From NCBI GenBank assembly GCA_024232355.1, contig JAAEPW010001357.1, positions 1 through 10,073 on the forward strand: 10,073 bases of DNA, given 5' to 3'. A program made the translations under genes and the position numbers. This DNA comes from Chloroflexota bacterium. GTDB taxonomy: Bacteria; Chloroflexota; Anaerolineae; B4-G1. Below the pieces are notes generated by a model that did not search any database, was not told the DNA's origin, and saw only the letters and a list, made by a program, of their open reading frames with translations. Below are positions 1 through 7,325 of this stretch, one piece after another. Position 1 is the stretch's first letter. The number at the start of each line of letters is the position of its first letter.

Positions 1-569
1 CACGATGGTCAGGAGAATAGCGGCGGCGTGGCCGTGGATGGCTCCGGCAACGCCTATCTCACCGGCCAGACCTCCTCCACCAGTTTTCCTACTACCCCTG
101 GCGCCTTTAGTGGGAACCACAACGGTGGATGGGGCGATGCCTTCCTGCTCAAGCTCAATCCCGCCGGAGGCGGCAGCAGCGACCTGCTTTACTCCACCTA
201 CCTCGGCGGCAGCGGGCCGGGTGACAAAGGCTTTGACATTGACGTAGACGAGAATGGTCACGCTTACGCCGTTGGAACCACCAACTCGAGCAACTTTACT
301 ACCACAGCAGGTAGCTACGATACTTCCCTCGGCGGCAGTGCCGATGCCTTCATCGTCAAACTGGACCCGGCGGGCAACGGACAGGCCGACCTCTTGTATG
401 GCGCCTTCCTGGGTGGGGACAATGGCACCGAGACCGGTTACGGCCTCGTCGTCGATGGTGTGGACAACGTCTACATCACCGGCGAGACCGAATCTGACGA
501 CTTTCGCACCTCCGTGGGAGCATTCGACACCTCCTTCAACAGCGGAACGCACGACGCCTTTTTCGTCAG
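1..569 (+). repeat. Upstream copy of a 569-bp intragenic duplication
   Basis: Bases 1-569 align without gaps to 1795-2363 at a constant offset of 1794 bases, exactly 598 codons. I counted about 71 mismatches by eye, or roughly 87% identity, many at third codon positions. The similarity stops at the end of the last repeat before the Calx-beta domain. On the left it reaches the window edge, so the true duplication is probably longer. Confidence 0.9.
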
Positions 570-2418
570 GTTAGAAATAAGCGATACGGTCACGCTCACA
601 GCCACCGTGGATTTTGACGCATTCACCTACAGCGTGGGTGAAGGTGATGGTCTGGCGACGGTTGCCGTAACACTCGGTGTTCCTTCGGCCCTGACCGTCA
701 CGGTGGATTATGCCACCAGTGATGGCACGGCGACGGCGCCAGGCGACTATACCACGGCCGGCAGCACACTGACATTTATGCCAGGCTTGACCGAAACGAC
801 GTTCACTGTTGCAATTAACGACGATGAACTGGTCGAAAACAACGAGACACTCATCCTGACCCTGTCAAACGCCGTCAACGCGAACATTGGTGACAACAAC
901 CCAGCGACATTGACTATCATCGACAATGACGATCCGCCCTCCGGCGAGCGCCTTCCATTCTACTCTACTTTCTTGGGAGGGAGTGGGGACGATACTGGCG
1001 ACGACGTCGCGGTGGACGGAGATGGAGATGCCTACGTCTTTGGTACGACCACTTCCGCCGATTTTCCTGTCTCTGTGGGCATTTTCAGCGACACCCTCAT
1101 TGGTGGACAGGATGACTTTGTTTTCAAGATTCACCCTGCCGGTGATGGCACAAACGATCGGGTGTACGCCACCTACATCGGCGGCAGCGCGGGCGACTCT
1201 GCCGGTGGCATCACCGTGGATGGGGCCGAAAACGTCTACATCACCGGTTGGAGCAACAATTTCTTCCCAGATACCCCGGGTTCCTTCGCCTCCTGCGACG
1301 ATGGTGGGGCTTTTGTGACCAAGCTGAACGACACCGGCACTGCCTTGCTCTACTCTGGCTGCCTCGCCGGGATCAACGCCGAGGGACAAGACATCACCTT
1401 GGATAGCACAGGGCAAGCCTACGTCTCTGGCAAGACTGGCAACACTTTTCTCACCACGTCCGGGGCCTATCAGGAGACCTACGGTGGCGGTGTCTTTGAT
1501 GCTTTCCTCGCCATCGTGTCTACCGATGGCGTCACCCTGACCTACGCCACCTACCTGGGTGGGAACGACGACGAGTGCATAGGCTCGACGAGCGGCTGTA
1601 CCCTCGATCTGGACAGCAGCGACAACGTCTACCTCGCCGGAGACACCGAGTCGGCCAACTTTCCCACCCAGAACGCCTATGACTCTACATGTGGCACCGA
1701 TGGCAGTTGCGACAGTAGTCGTGACGTCTTTCTGGCTAAACTGAACCCCGCCGGAGGCGGCGCGTCTGACCTGCTCTACTCGACCTTTATCGGACACGAT
1801 GGTCAGGAGAATGGCGGTGGCGTGGCTGTGGACGGCTCCGGCAACGCCTACCTCACCGGCCAGACCTCATCCACCAGCTTTCCCACCACCCCTGGCGCTT
1901 ACAGCGAAAGCCACAACGGCGGCTGGGGCGATGCCTTCCTGCTCAAGCTGAACCCCGCCGGAGGCGGCAGCAGCGACCTGCTTTACTCCACCTACCTCGG
2001 CGGCAGCGGGCCGACTGACAAAGGCTTTGACGTTGCCGTAGACGAGAATAATCACGCGTACGCCGTTGGAACCACCAACTCGAGCAACTTTCCCACCACA
2101 CCTGGTAGCTATGACACTTCCCTCGGCAGCACCACCGATGCCTTTGTCGTCAAGTTGAACCCGGCAGGCAACGGACAGGCCGATCTCTTGTATGGCGCTT
2201 TCTTGGGTGGGGACAATGGCACCGAGACCGGTTACGCCCTCGTCGCCGATGGTGAGGGCAACATCTACGTCACCGGCGAGACTACCGCTGACGACTTTCC
2301 CACCTCCGTGGGCGCATTCGATAGAACCTTTGACAATGGCAATCACGATGCCTTTTTCGTCAGACTGTCAACGGCCAAACTGTATATCTATCTACCTCTC
2401 GTTTTGCGCAGTTCTTGA
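1..2418 (+). CDS. SBBP-repeat beta-propeller protein with Calx-beta domain (5' end outside window)
   Basis: The frame is open from base 1 and gives 805 residues before TGA, so the N-terminus and any signal peptide lie outside the window. It consists of repeats of about 62-78 residues with the SBBP pattern: Y-S/A-T-Y/F-L-G-G, then V-D-x-x-G-N-x-Y-x-T-G-x-T, F-P-T-T-x-G-x-F/Y, and D-A-F-x-x-K-L-N-P-A-G. Three repeats (the first cut by the edge) precede a Calx-beta domain at about residues 200-313, and seven follow it. Seven units would close one seven-bladed propeller. The protein ends YIYLPLVLRSS, a tail I associate with exported Chloroflexota proteins and which may act as a sorting or anchoring signal. 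The fold suggests a secreted or surface protein involved in adhesion or binding; no catalytic motif is visible. Family assignment is firm, the biological role unknown. A probable terminator follows the stop. Confidence 0.9.
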   Translation, partial: HDGQENSGGVAVDGSGNAYLTGQTSSTSFPTTPGAFSGNHNGGWGDAFLLKLNPAGGGSSDLLYSTYLGGSGPGDKGFDIDVDENGHAYAVGTTNSSNFTTTAGSYDTSLGGSADAFIVKLDPAGNGQADLLYGAFLGGDNGTETGYGLVVDGVDNVYITGETESDDFRTSVGAFDTSFNSGTHDAFFVRLEISDTVTLTATVDFDAFTYSVGEGDGLATVAVTLGVPSALTVTVDYATSDGTATAPGDYTTAGSTLTFMPGLTETTFTVAINDDELVENNETLILTLSNAVNANIGDNNPATLTIIDNDDPPSGERLPFYSTFLGGSGDDTGDDVAVDGDGDAYVFGTTTSADFPVSVGIFSDTLIGGQDDFVFKIHPAGDGTNDRVYATYIGGSAGDSAGGITVDGAENVYITGWSNNFFPDTPGSFASCDDGGAFVTKLNDTGTALLYSGCLAGINAEGQDITLDSTGQAYVSGKTGNTFLTTSGAYQETYGGGVFDAFLAIVSTDGVTLTYATYLGGNDDECIGSTSGCTLDLDSSDNVYLAGDTESANFPTQNAYDSTCGTDGSCDSSRDVFLAKLNPAGGGASDLLYSTFIGHDGQENGGGVAVDGSGNAYLTGQTSSTSFPTTPGAYSESHNGGWGDAFLLKLNPAGGGSSDLLYSTYLGGSGPTDKGFDVAVDENNHAYAVGTTNSSNFPTTPGSYDTSLGSTTDAFVVKLNPAGNGQADLLYGAFLGGDNGTETGYALVADGEGNIYVTGETTADDFPTSVGAFDRTFDNGNHDAFFVRLSTAKLYIYLPLVLRSS
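598..945 (+). other. Calx-beta domain within the propeller protein
   Basis: The translated stretch has the Calx-beta signature: a YSVGEGDG-like opening strand, VTVDYATSDGTA, then AGDYTTAGSTLTF-like spacing (here PGDYTTAGSTLTF), FTVAINDDELVENNE and a closing TLTIIDND. Calx-beta domains are beta-sandwiches that often bind calcium, and the acidic NDDELVE and DNDD loops fit that. It sits between two sets of propeller repeats and acts as a spacer. No second copy follows the downstream propeller inside the window. Confidence 0.85.
1795..2363 (+). repeat. Downstream copy of the 569-bp intragenic duplication
   Basis: This is the partner of bases 1-569. It encodes the last part of the propeller and stops just before the C-terminal tail (STAKLYIYLPLVLRSS), whereas the upstream copy runs into the Calx-beta linker. 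Many differences are silent, which suggests both copies have stayed under protein-level selection since duplication. Confidence 0.9.
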
Positions 2419-2428
2419 TGACGACTTG

Positions 2429-2460
2429 CCACCGGGGCGAGCCCATGCCCGCCCCGGTGG
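2429..2460 (+). terminator. Probable intrinsic terminator of the propeller gene
   Basis: A perfect 11-bp GC-rich stem (CCACCGGGGCG at 2429-2439 pairing with CGCCCCGGTGG at 2450-2460) with a 10-base loop begins 10 bases after the stop codon. The following bases (TTGTACTATG) are only weakly T-rich, so the U-tract is poor and termination may be partial or factor-assisted. Confidence 0.6.
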
Positions 2461-2526
2461 TTGTACTATGTAGTGAAATGACCTGATACATTCTGGCGGT
2501 CACATAACCTTTGTGTTTCTGCAAAT

Positions 2527-2560
2527 GCGGCGGTGCGGTGAATTGTAGCCGCACCGCCGC
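2527..2560 (+). promoter_or_regulatory. Perfect 12-bp hairpin in the leader of the dehydrogenase gene
   Basis: GCGGCGGTGCGG (2527-2538) pairs perfectly with CCGCACCGCCGC (2549-2560) around a 10-base loop, ending 29 bases before the ATG at 2590. No T-run follows, so it does not look like a classic terminator. It could be an mRNA-stabilising leader hairpin, a second transcription barrier, or an operator-like palindrome. The structure is certain from sequence; the role is a guess. Confidence 0.45.
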
Positions 2561-2589
2561 TCTGGAAAACGGCATAGAAGGAGACTCGG

Positions 2590-3621
2590 ATGAAAGCACT
2601 CTGTTTCTACGAACACGGTGAATCGGACGTTTTGCAGTATACCGACGTACCCGATCTCGAACCCGGCCCCGGCCAGGTGTTGGTGCGCGTGCGGGCTTGT
2701 GCCCTCAATCACCTGGATATTTGGGTGCGGCGAGGCTGGCCTGGCCTAAACCTGGAAAAGCCTCATTGGACCGGGGCGGATGTGGCCGGGGATGTGGCCG
2801 GGCTGGGCGAGGGAGTTAGCGGCTGGGAGGTCGGGCAGCGGGTGGTGGTGGACCCCGGCGTCAGCACCCATGAGGACACGTTTACCCGCCGGGGGGAACA
2901 TTCCCTCAGCCCTGGCTACGTTATTCTGGGAGAGCACGTGCGGGGCGGGCAGGCCGAGTATATAACTGTTCCCGCCGTCAATCTGATGCCCATTCCTGAA
3001 GGGTGGGATTTCCCGCAAGCCACCGCGCCGCTATTGGTGAGCCTCACCGCCTGGCGTATGCTCATCCACCGCGCCAAGCTGCGGGCTGGCGAATCGGTGC
3101 TCGTCATTGGAGCGGGTGGGGGCGTCAACTCGATGGCTATCCAGATCGCCAAACTGGCTGGCGCCACTGTCTATGCCCTCACCAGCACCGAGGAAAAAAT
3201 GGCCCGGGCCCGCGAATTGGGAGCCGACGTGGTGCTCAACTACCGGGAGGATCCCAAGTGGAGCAAGACCCTCTACAAGATGACCGACCGGCGCGGGGTG
3301 GACGTGGTGGTCGACAACGTTGGCCAAGCGACGCTGGCGCAGAGTTTGCGAGCCGTGACCCAGGGCGGGCGCATCGTCATCGTCGGCAACACTTCTGGCC
3401 CCAAAACAGAGATCGACCTCCGCTTTATCTTTGGCAAGCAGATCAGCATCATTGGCTCTACGATGGGCACCCACCAGGATTTTCGGGATGTGATGAAATT
3501 GGTGTGGGCGGGGAAACTCGAGACCGTGGTAGATCGCGTGATGCCACTCTGCGAAGGAAAAGCGGCATTCGAGGTACTGGAGCGGGGAGAGCAGTTCGGA
3601 AAGATCGTGTTGGTACCGTGA
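2590..3621 (+). CDS. Medium-chain dehydrogenase/reductase (alcohol dehydrogenase / quinone oxidoreductase-like), structural zinc site lost
   Basis: This 343-residue protein has the usual MDR length. The N-terminal GroES-like domain carries VRACALNHLDIWVRRG (residues 34-49), typical of the zinc-binding dehydrogenase/quinone reductase branch. The Rossmann domain carries VLVIGAGGGVNSMAIQIAK (170-188). The loop TSTEEK (198-203), with Lys203, resembles NADPH-preferring members. The structural zinc lobe (normally C-x2-C-x2-C-x7-C) aligns without gaps to residues 93-107 but reads Thr93, Asp96, Thr99, Ser107, so no zinc can bind there. The GHE catalytic-zinc motif is replaced by TGADVAG (61-67). The enzyme therefore probably works as a zinc-free NAD(P)H oxidoreductase on an unknown carbonyl, enone or quinone. 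GAAGGAGA at 2577-2584 is a good ribosome site for this ATG. It is probably transcribed alone, as 129 bp separate it from the next gene. Confidence 0.9.
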   Translation: MKALCFYEHGESDVLQYTDVPDLEPGPGQVLVRVRACALNHLDIWVRRGWPGLNLEKPHWTGADVAGDVAGLGEGVSGWEVGQRVVVDPGVSTHEDTFTRRGEHSLSPGYVILGEHVRGGQAEYITVPAVNLMPIPEGWDFPQATAPLLVSLTAWRMLIHRAKLRAGESVLVIGAGGGVNSMAIQIAKLAGATVYALTSTEEKMARARELGADVVLNYREDPKWSKTLYKMTDRRGVDVVVDNVGQATLAQSLRAVTQGGRIVIVGNTSGPKTEIDLRFIFGKQISIIGSTMGTHQDFRDVMKLVWAGKLETVVDRVMPLCEGKAAFEVLERGEQFGKIVLVP

Positions 3622-3682
3622 GCGATTCTTCTCAGCTTGATTGAATATTTTTTCACCAATTTTGTCGCTCTGCTTGTGTTCG

Positions 3683-3707
3683 TTCGTGATAATTCGTGCA
3701 ATTCGTG
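3683..3707 (+). repeat. Triple TTCGTG direct repeat
   Basis: TTCGTG occurs at 3683-3688, 3693-3698 and 3702-3707, spaced by 10 and 9 bases (about one helical turn), within an AT-rich gap upstream of the histidine kinase gene. A helically phased triplet can be a binding site for an oligomeric regulator. It could equally be a decayed dispersed repeat, because a second repeat begins 8 bases further on. Confidence 0.4.
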
Positions 3708-3714
3708 ACAAAAG

Positions 3715-3736
3715 AAAAGTGTCCGGCAGTAAGATC
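3715..3736 (+). repeat. 22-bp dispersed repeat, copy 1 (forward)
   Basis: The stretch starts with AAAAGTGTCCGG and continues as CAGTAAGATC. It matches 19 of 22 bases with the reverse strand at 9910-9931; all three differences are transitions. It ends just before the ribosome site of the histidine kinase gene (AGGAGGG at 3740-3746). It may be a repeat-element remnant or a regulatory motif. Confidence 0.5.
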
Positions 3737-3750
3737 AGCAGGAGGGTGAT

Positions 3751-6700
3751 ATGAATGCAAGCCAAGACATTGTCACATTCATCACCGATTTTGACGAAAG
3801 AATCTCACATCTTGATACGGTCCGGGTCGTCAGCGAGACGCTTTGTTTCATCACTGATGAACTCGAGCTTTTGCGATCATCCATCGCGCTCCTCGAACCC
3901 GACCGGAGCGGGTTTCGACTGCGGGATGTCACCTTTGACGTCCAAGACTTGGAGGAAGGGCGCTCTGTGCCCTTTGCGTCCATTTCTATCAGTGAGGTCG
4001 TGCAGAGCGGCAAGCCAAGGTATCGTCCCGATATCCAGCAACACGAACCCAAGTTTGAAATGGATGACCGATTCGTCGCTGCGGGGATGAGGTCCGATTA
4101 CGTGGTGCCCTTGATTGTTGAGGGAGAGTGCATCGGGACTCTGAACAACGGAGCGTCAAAAGTGGACGGCATTTCTGAATGGGATCGCCAACTGTTGGTT
4201 CTATTGGCGCCACGATTGGCTCAAGCGCTCCGAAACGCCAATCTGCACGAGGCACTGCAAGAGAGCGAGGAACGTTTATGGACATTGTTGGATTTGACAC
4301 CGGCCGGAATCGTCGTCATCGATACTGAAACGCACGTGATTGTCCAGGCCAATGCTGCCGCCCTCGAAATGTTTGGCGCGTCACCAGATCAGGTCATTGG
4401 TTCGGTGTGTCATACCTACATCTGTCCGGTAGGAGAAACAAAGTGCCCGATCACCGATCTTGGACAAACGATAGACAATTCGGAACGCGTGCTATTGACC
4501 GCCGACGGTAAGCGTGTGCCAGTTCTCAAAACGGTGACCTCTGTGATGCTGAATGGTCGCAAGCATCTGCTTGAAAGCTTTATCGACATCACCGAACGCA
4601 AGCAAACAGAAGAATCACTGCATCGTTCGGCGGAGGAAACGGCTCGCGGCCAACGTTTGTTGTTGGCTCTCAGCCACGCTGCCCAGGCCGTACAACGCGC
4701 CCGCACGCCTAAAGAGGTGTATCAGAACATCGGGGATGAGATCGCCAAGCTGGGCTACTATGCTACCATCTTTACCGTAACTGATGGCCGCACACATTTG
4801 GTCGTTTCCTACCTGTCATTCGCACCGACTCTGGTGCAGATGGCTGAGAAACTGACCGGTCTTTCGGCACATAACTATCGTTTCCCCCTAAAACCGGGCG
4901 GCTTTTACTATCGTGTTCTCTCTGGGGGCAAAGCCATTTTTACCAACCCAGGAACCGAACCCATAACTGAAGCCTTGCCCAAAATCGCACACCCGCTGGC
5001 AGGCCGGTTAGCCAACCTACTTGGACTGGAACAGGCTATCTATGCCCCGATGAGAGGTGGTAATGGGCCTTGCTGTTTGCTGGCAGTTTTGGGCCGTGAT
5101 TTGACCGAGACCGATGTGCCAGCTATGAGCGCCTTTGCCGGCCAGGCAGCCATCGCCCTCGAAAATGCGCGGCTGTACCAAGAATCTCAACGAGAAATCG
5201 CCGAGCGCAAGCGGGCGGAAAAAGAGCGAGAGCGGTTGCTGGTGCAGATCCGCGAGCAGGCCCACCAGGTACAGCAAATCATAGACACAGTGCCAGAAGG
5301 AGTGCTCTTGCTGAATATCGATGGCCAGACATTGTTGGCCAACCCCGTAGCAGAAAAGGCTTTGTCTCTCTTGACCGATGCGCAAATAGGCGATACTCTC
5401 ACACATCTGGGTGACCGTCTGCTGGAGGAATTGTTGGCCTCACCTCACGAGGGGCCGTGGCACGAGATCGAGACCGATGGCAAAACTTTCGAGATCAATG
5501 CCCAGCCGGTAAAGTATGGCTCTGAGCCGGAAAATTGGGTAATGGTCATCAACGACGTGACTCGGGAGCGGGAAATCCAACAACGCGTCCAACAACAAGC
5601 ACGGTTGGCCGCTGTGGGCCAACTGGCCGCCGGCATCGCCCACGATTTTAACAACATTATGGCCACCGTCGTTCTATACGCCCAGATGACGGCGCAAGCA
5701 GAAGACGTGTCTGACACGATTCGGGAGCGGATGGCGACCATAAACCAGCAAGCCGAACATGCCACCAATCTGATCCAACAGATTCTCGATTTTGGCCGGC
5801 AGGCGATGCTCCAACGGCAACCGCTAGATTTGTTGACGCTCCTCAAGGATCAGGTCAATTTGCTACAACGCACCTTGCCAGAAAGCATCGAGATCGAGTT
5901 AACCTACGATATGGAAGAATACGCCGCTCCACTTTTGGTCCACGCCGATCCGACGCGCATGCAGCAAATGGTGACCAATCTGGCCGTCAACGCGCGAGAC
6001 GCAATGCCACAAGGCGGCAACCTGCACATTGGACTGGAGCGGATGTGGATCGAGGGAGATGAGACGGCCCCTCTGCCAGAAATGGAAGCCGGAGATTGGG
6101 TGCGGATGATCGTGTCGGACACAGGGGTAGGGATCGCACCCGACGTATTGTCGCGCATTTACGAGCCTTTCTTTACCACTCGAGCACCGCTGGGCAGCGG
6201 GCTGGGGTTAGCACAAGTGCACGGCATCGTGGCGCAGCACGAGGGGCACATCGACGTGGAAAGTCAAATAGGGGAGGGAACAACTTTTACCATCTATCTG
6301 CCTATTCTACCCGACCATCCTTCAGGATCGATAGATGGGGGTGCAACACTTGATTTACCCGCCCTGGACAAGGGGCAAAAAGAGACTATCCTGGTGGTCG
6401 CAGATGACGCAAATATACGCCAAGTGTTGGTAGAAAGTTTGGAAATGCTCGACTATCAAACACTAGAGGCCGCGAACGACCAAGAGGCACTGACACTGTT
6501 GGAGCAGTACCAAGAGCAGATCGCATTGGTGTTGAACGACGTGGGAATGCCAAATGTGGAAGGCACCGCATTGTTGCATACCTTGAAAAAACGTGGGTCG
6601 ACGGTGGCCGTGGTGCTGTTGACCAACTATCCTTTGGAGAAAAAACTTGATCTTGGAACACCGGGGACAATAGATTGGCTGCTCAAGCCTCTCGACCTGG

Positions 6701-6774
6701 ACCAACTGGCTAAAGTAGTGGCACGGGCATTGAAAAAAGATACCGCTTTGCTCACTGATGCTCGAATATCTTGA
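3751..6774 (+). CDS. Soluble hybrid sensor histidine kinase (GAF-PAS-GAF-PAS-HisKA-HATPase-REC)
   Basis: This 1007-residue protein has no membrane segment, so it should act in the cytosol. Domains in order, with approximate residues: GAF (20-168), PAS (171-285), GAF (307-470), coiled coil (470-508), PAS (509-607), HisKA (615-685), HATPase (730-855) and a receiver (878-993). The autophosphorylated histidine is His631 in GIAHDFNN, the H-box style of NtrB/CckA-like kinases. ATP-site boxes are the N box NLAVNARDAMP with Asn747, DTGVGI with Asp790, and GSGLGL (815-820). The receiver keeps Asp930, Thr958 and Lys979, but its acidic pair reads Ala884-Asp885. The first PAS has a cysteine motif (Cys220, His221, Cys225, Cys232) that may hold a metal or sense redox. 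No DNA-binding output follows, so phosphate likely passes to a separate partner or the receiver tunes the kinase. AGGAGGG at 3740-3746 supports this start. Signal and target are unknown. Confidence 0.95.
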   Translation: MNASQDIVTFITDFDERISHLDTVRVVSETLCFITDELELLRSSIALLEPDRSGFRLRDVTFDVQDLEEGRSVPFASISISEVVQSGKPRYRPDIQQHEPKFEMDDRFVAAGMRSDYVVPLIVEGECIGTLNNGASKVDGISEWDRQLLVLLAPRLAQALRNANLHEALQESEERLWTLLDLTPAGIVVIDTETHVIVQANAAALEMFGASPDQVIGSVCHTYICPVGETKCPITDLGQTIDNSERVLLTADGKRVPVLKTVTSVMLNGRKHLLESFIDITERKQTEESLHRSAEETARGQRLLLALSHAAQAVQRARTPKEVYQNIGDEIAKLGYYATIFTVTDGRTHLVVSYLSFAPTLVQMAEKLTGLSAHNYRFPLKPGGFYYRVLSGGKAIFTNPGTEPITEALPKIAHPLAGRLANLLGLEQAIYAPMRGGNGPCCLLAVLGRDLTETDVPAMSAFAGQAAIALENARLYQESQREIAERKRAEKERERLLVQIREQAHQVQQIIDTVPEGVLLLNIDGQTLLANPVAEKALSLLTDAQIGDTLTHLGDRLLEELLASPHEGPWHEIETDGKTFEINAQPVKYGSEPENWVMVINDVTREREIQQRVQQQARLAAVGQLAAGIAHDFNNIMATVVLYAQMTAQAEDVSDTIRERMATINQQAEHATNLIQQILDFGRQAMLQRQPLDLLTLLKDQVNLLQRTLPESIEIELTYDMEEYAAPLLVHADPTRMQQMVTNLAVNARDAMPQGGNLHIGLERMWIEGDETAPLPEMEAGDWVRMIVSDTGVGIAPDVLSRIYEPFFTTRAPLGSGLGLAQVHGIVAQHEGHIDVESQIGEGTTFTIYLPILPDHPSGSIDGGATLDLPALDKGQKETILVVADDANIRQVLVESLEMLDYQTLEAANDQEALTLLEQYQEQIALVLNDVGMPNVEGTALLHTLKKRGSTVAVVLLTNYPLEKKLDLGTPGTIDWLLKPLDLDQLAKVVARALKKDTALLTDARIS

Positions 6775-6781
6775 TCTGATA

Positions 6782-6817
6782 GCTCTTTGGGATTTCGCGG
6801 GCTCAGTCACAAAGAGC
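6782..6817 (+). promoter_or_regulatory. Weak inverted repeat ahead of the membrane-protein gene
   Basis: GCTCTTTG (6782-6789) pairs with CAAAGAGC (6810-6817) across a 20-base loop, immediately before the ribosome site at 6822-6826. There is no T-run after it, and the long loop makes it weak. It might modulate expression of the next gene relative to the kinase, or it may be chance. Confidence 0.25.
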
Positions 6818-6830
6818 CAAGAGGAGTAAA

Positions 6831-7289
6831 ATGAAACAAGCCAACAACACTGTCGGCGCTTTGCGCCATCGTTCGCGCGCGAAACTCACGCCTGCTCAAA
6901 GGTGGGTGATCGTCTTGAGCCTATTGGTGCTGACGTTGGGACTGGTAAACCTGGCGCGAGCCGTGTTGGCCTGGCGCTACGACGTTCTTTTACCTGATCT
7001 GCCAATGACGGTGCCGCTAACCTACCTGACAGCGATGGGCAGCTTTTGGGGTTTGGTCTTTGTGATCTGCACGGTGGGGCTGGTGCGCTTTCGCCGCTGG
7101 GGGCGGTGGGGGACACTGGTGGCGACGATTCTTTACGAGGTCCACGTATGGATCAATCATCTTTTGTTCGCTGCCAACGACTATGCGCTCCAAACCAGGC
7201 CACGAGACCTGGCGCTCACTTTGCTTTTATTGATCTTCATTTGCGGGCCACTGAACTTGGCCGAGATACGAAAGGTATTCAAGTCATAG
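6831..7289 (+). CDS. Small four-helix membrane protein of unknown function
   Basis: This 152-residue protein is mostly hydrophobic. A basic N-terminal tail (RHRSRAKLTPAQR) precedes four probable membrane helices: about residues 24-48 (starting WVIVLSLLVL), 65-86 (around SFWGLVFVICTVGLV), 94-115 (around TLVATILYEVHVWINHLL) and 125-145 (around LALTLLLLIFICGPLNLA). The loop RFRRWGRWG between helices 2 and 3 is strongly basic and probably cytoplasmic, which by the positive-inside rule places both termini inside. I recognise no family motif or catalytic residues. GAGGAG at 6821-6826 supports the ATG. It begins 56 bases after the kinase stop and ends 36 bases before the phosphoesterase start, so co-transcription is plausible. 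It could be an accessory membrane component for either neighbour, but nothing in the sequence shows this. Confidence 0.8.
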   Translation: MKQANNTVGALRHRSRAKLTPAQRWVIVLSLLVLTLGLVNLARAVLAWRYDVLLPDLPMTVPLTYLTAMGSFWGLVFVICTVGLVRFRRWGRWGTLVATILYEVHVWINHLLFAANDYALQTRPRDLALTLLLLIFICGPLNLAEIRKVFKS

Positions 7290-7325
7290 ATATGTCCAAC
7301 CCATAGTTTTACGGAGAAAGATAAA

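Noticed and set aside
865..1797. Long minus-strand frame of 310 codons opposite the propeller gene
   Set aside because: It is antisense to highly repetitive, clearly coding sequence; its translation is low-complexity Val/Gly-rich with no family motif, as expected from the codon bias of the real strand.
2461..2490. Possible promoter TTGTAC-N18-GATACA upstream of the dehydrogenase
   Set aside because: Each hexamer matches the consensus in only about half its positions, which is expected by chance in a gap of this size.
3003..3644. Alternative + strand frame of 213 codons within the dehydrogenase
   Set aside because: It is a shifted reading of the same bases with Arg/His/Gly-rich nonsense composition and no ribosome site; the overlapping frame has full family conservation.
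3715..3736. Reading the 22-bp repeat pair as a true transposon end
   Set aside because: No transposase lies between the copies, and target-site duplications are not visible; the match is too short to claim more than a dispersed repeat.
3031..3765. Minus-strand frame of 244 codons opposite the dehydrogenase and the gap after it
   Set aside because: It lies antisense to the Rossmann domain of a well-conserved enzyme, has no recognisable motif, and covers the upstream gap only by lack of stops.
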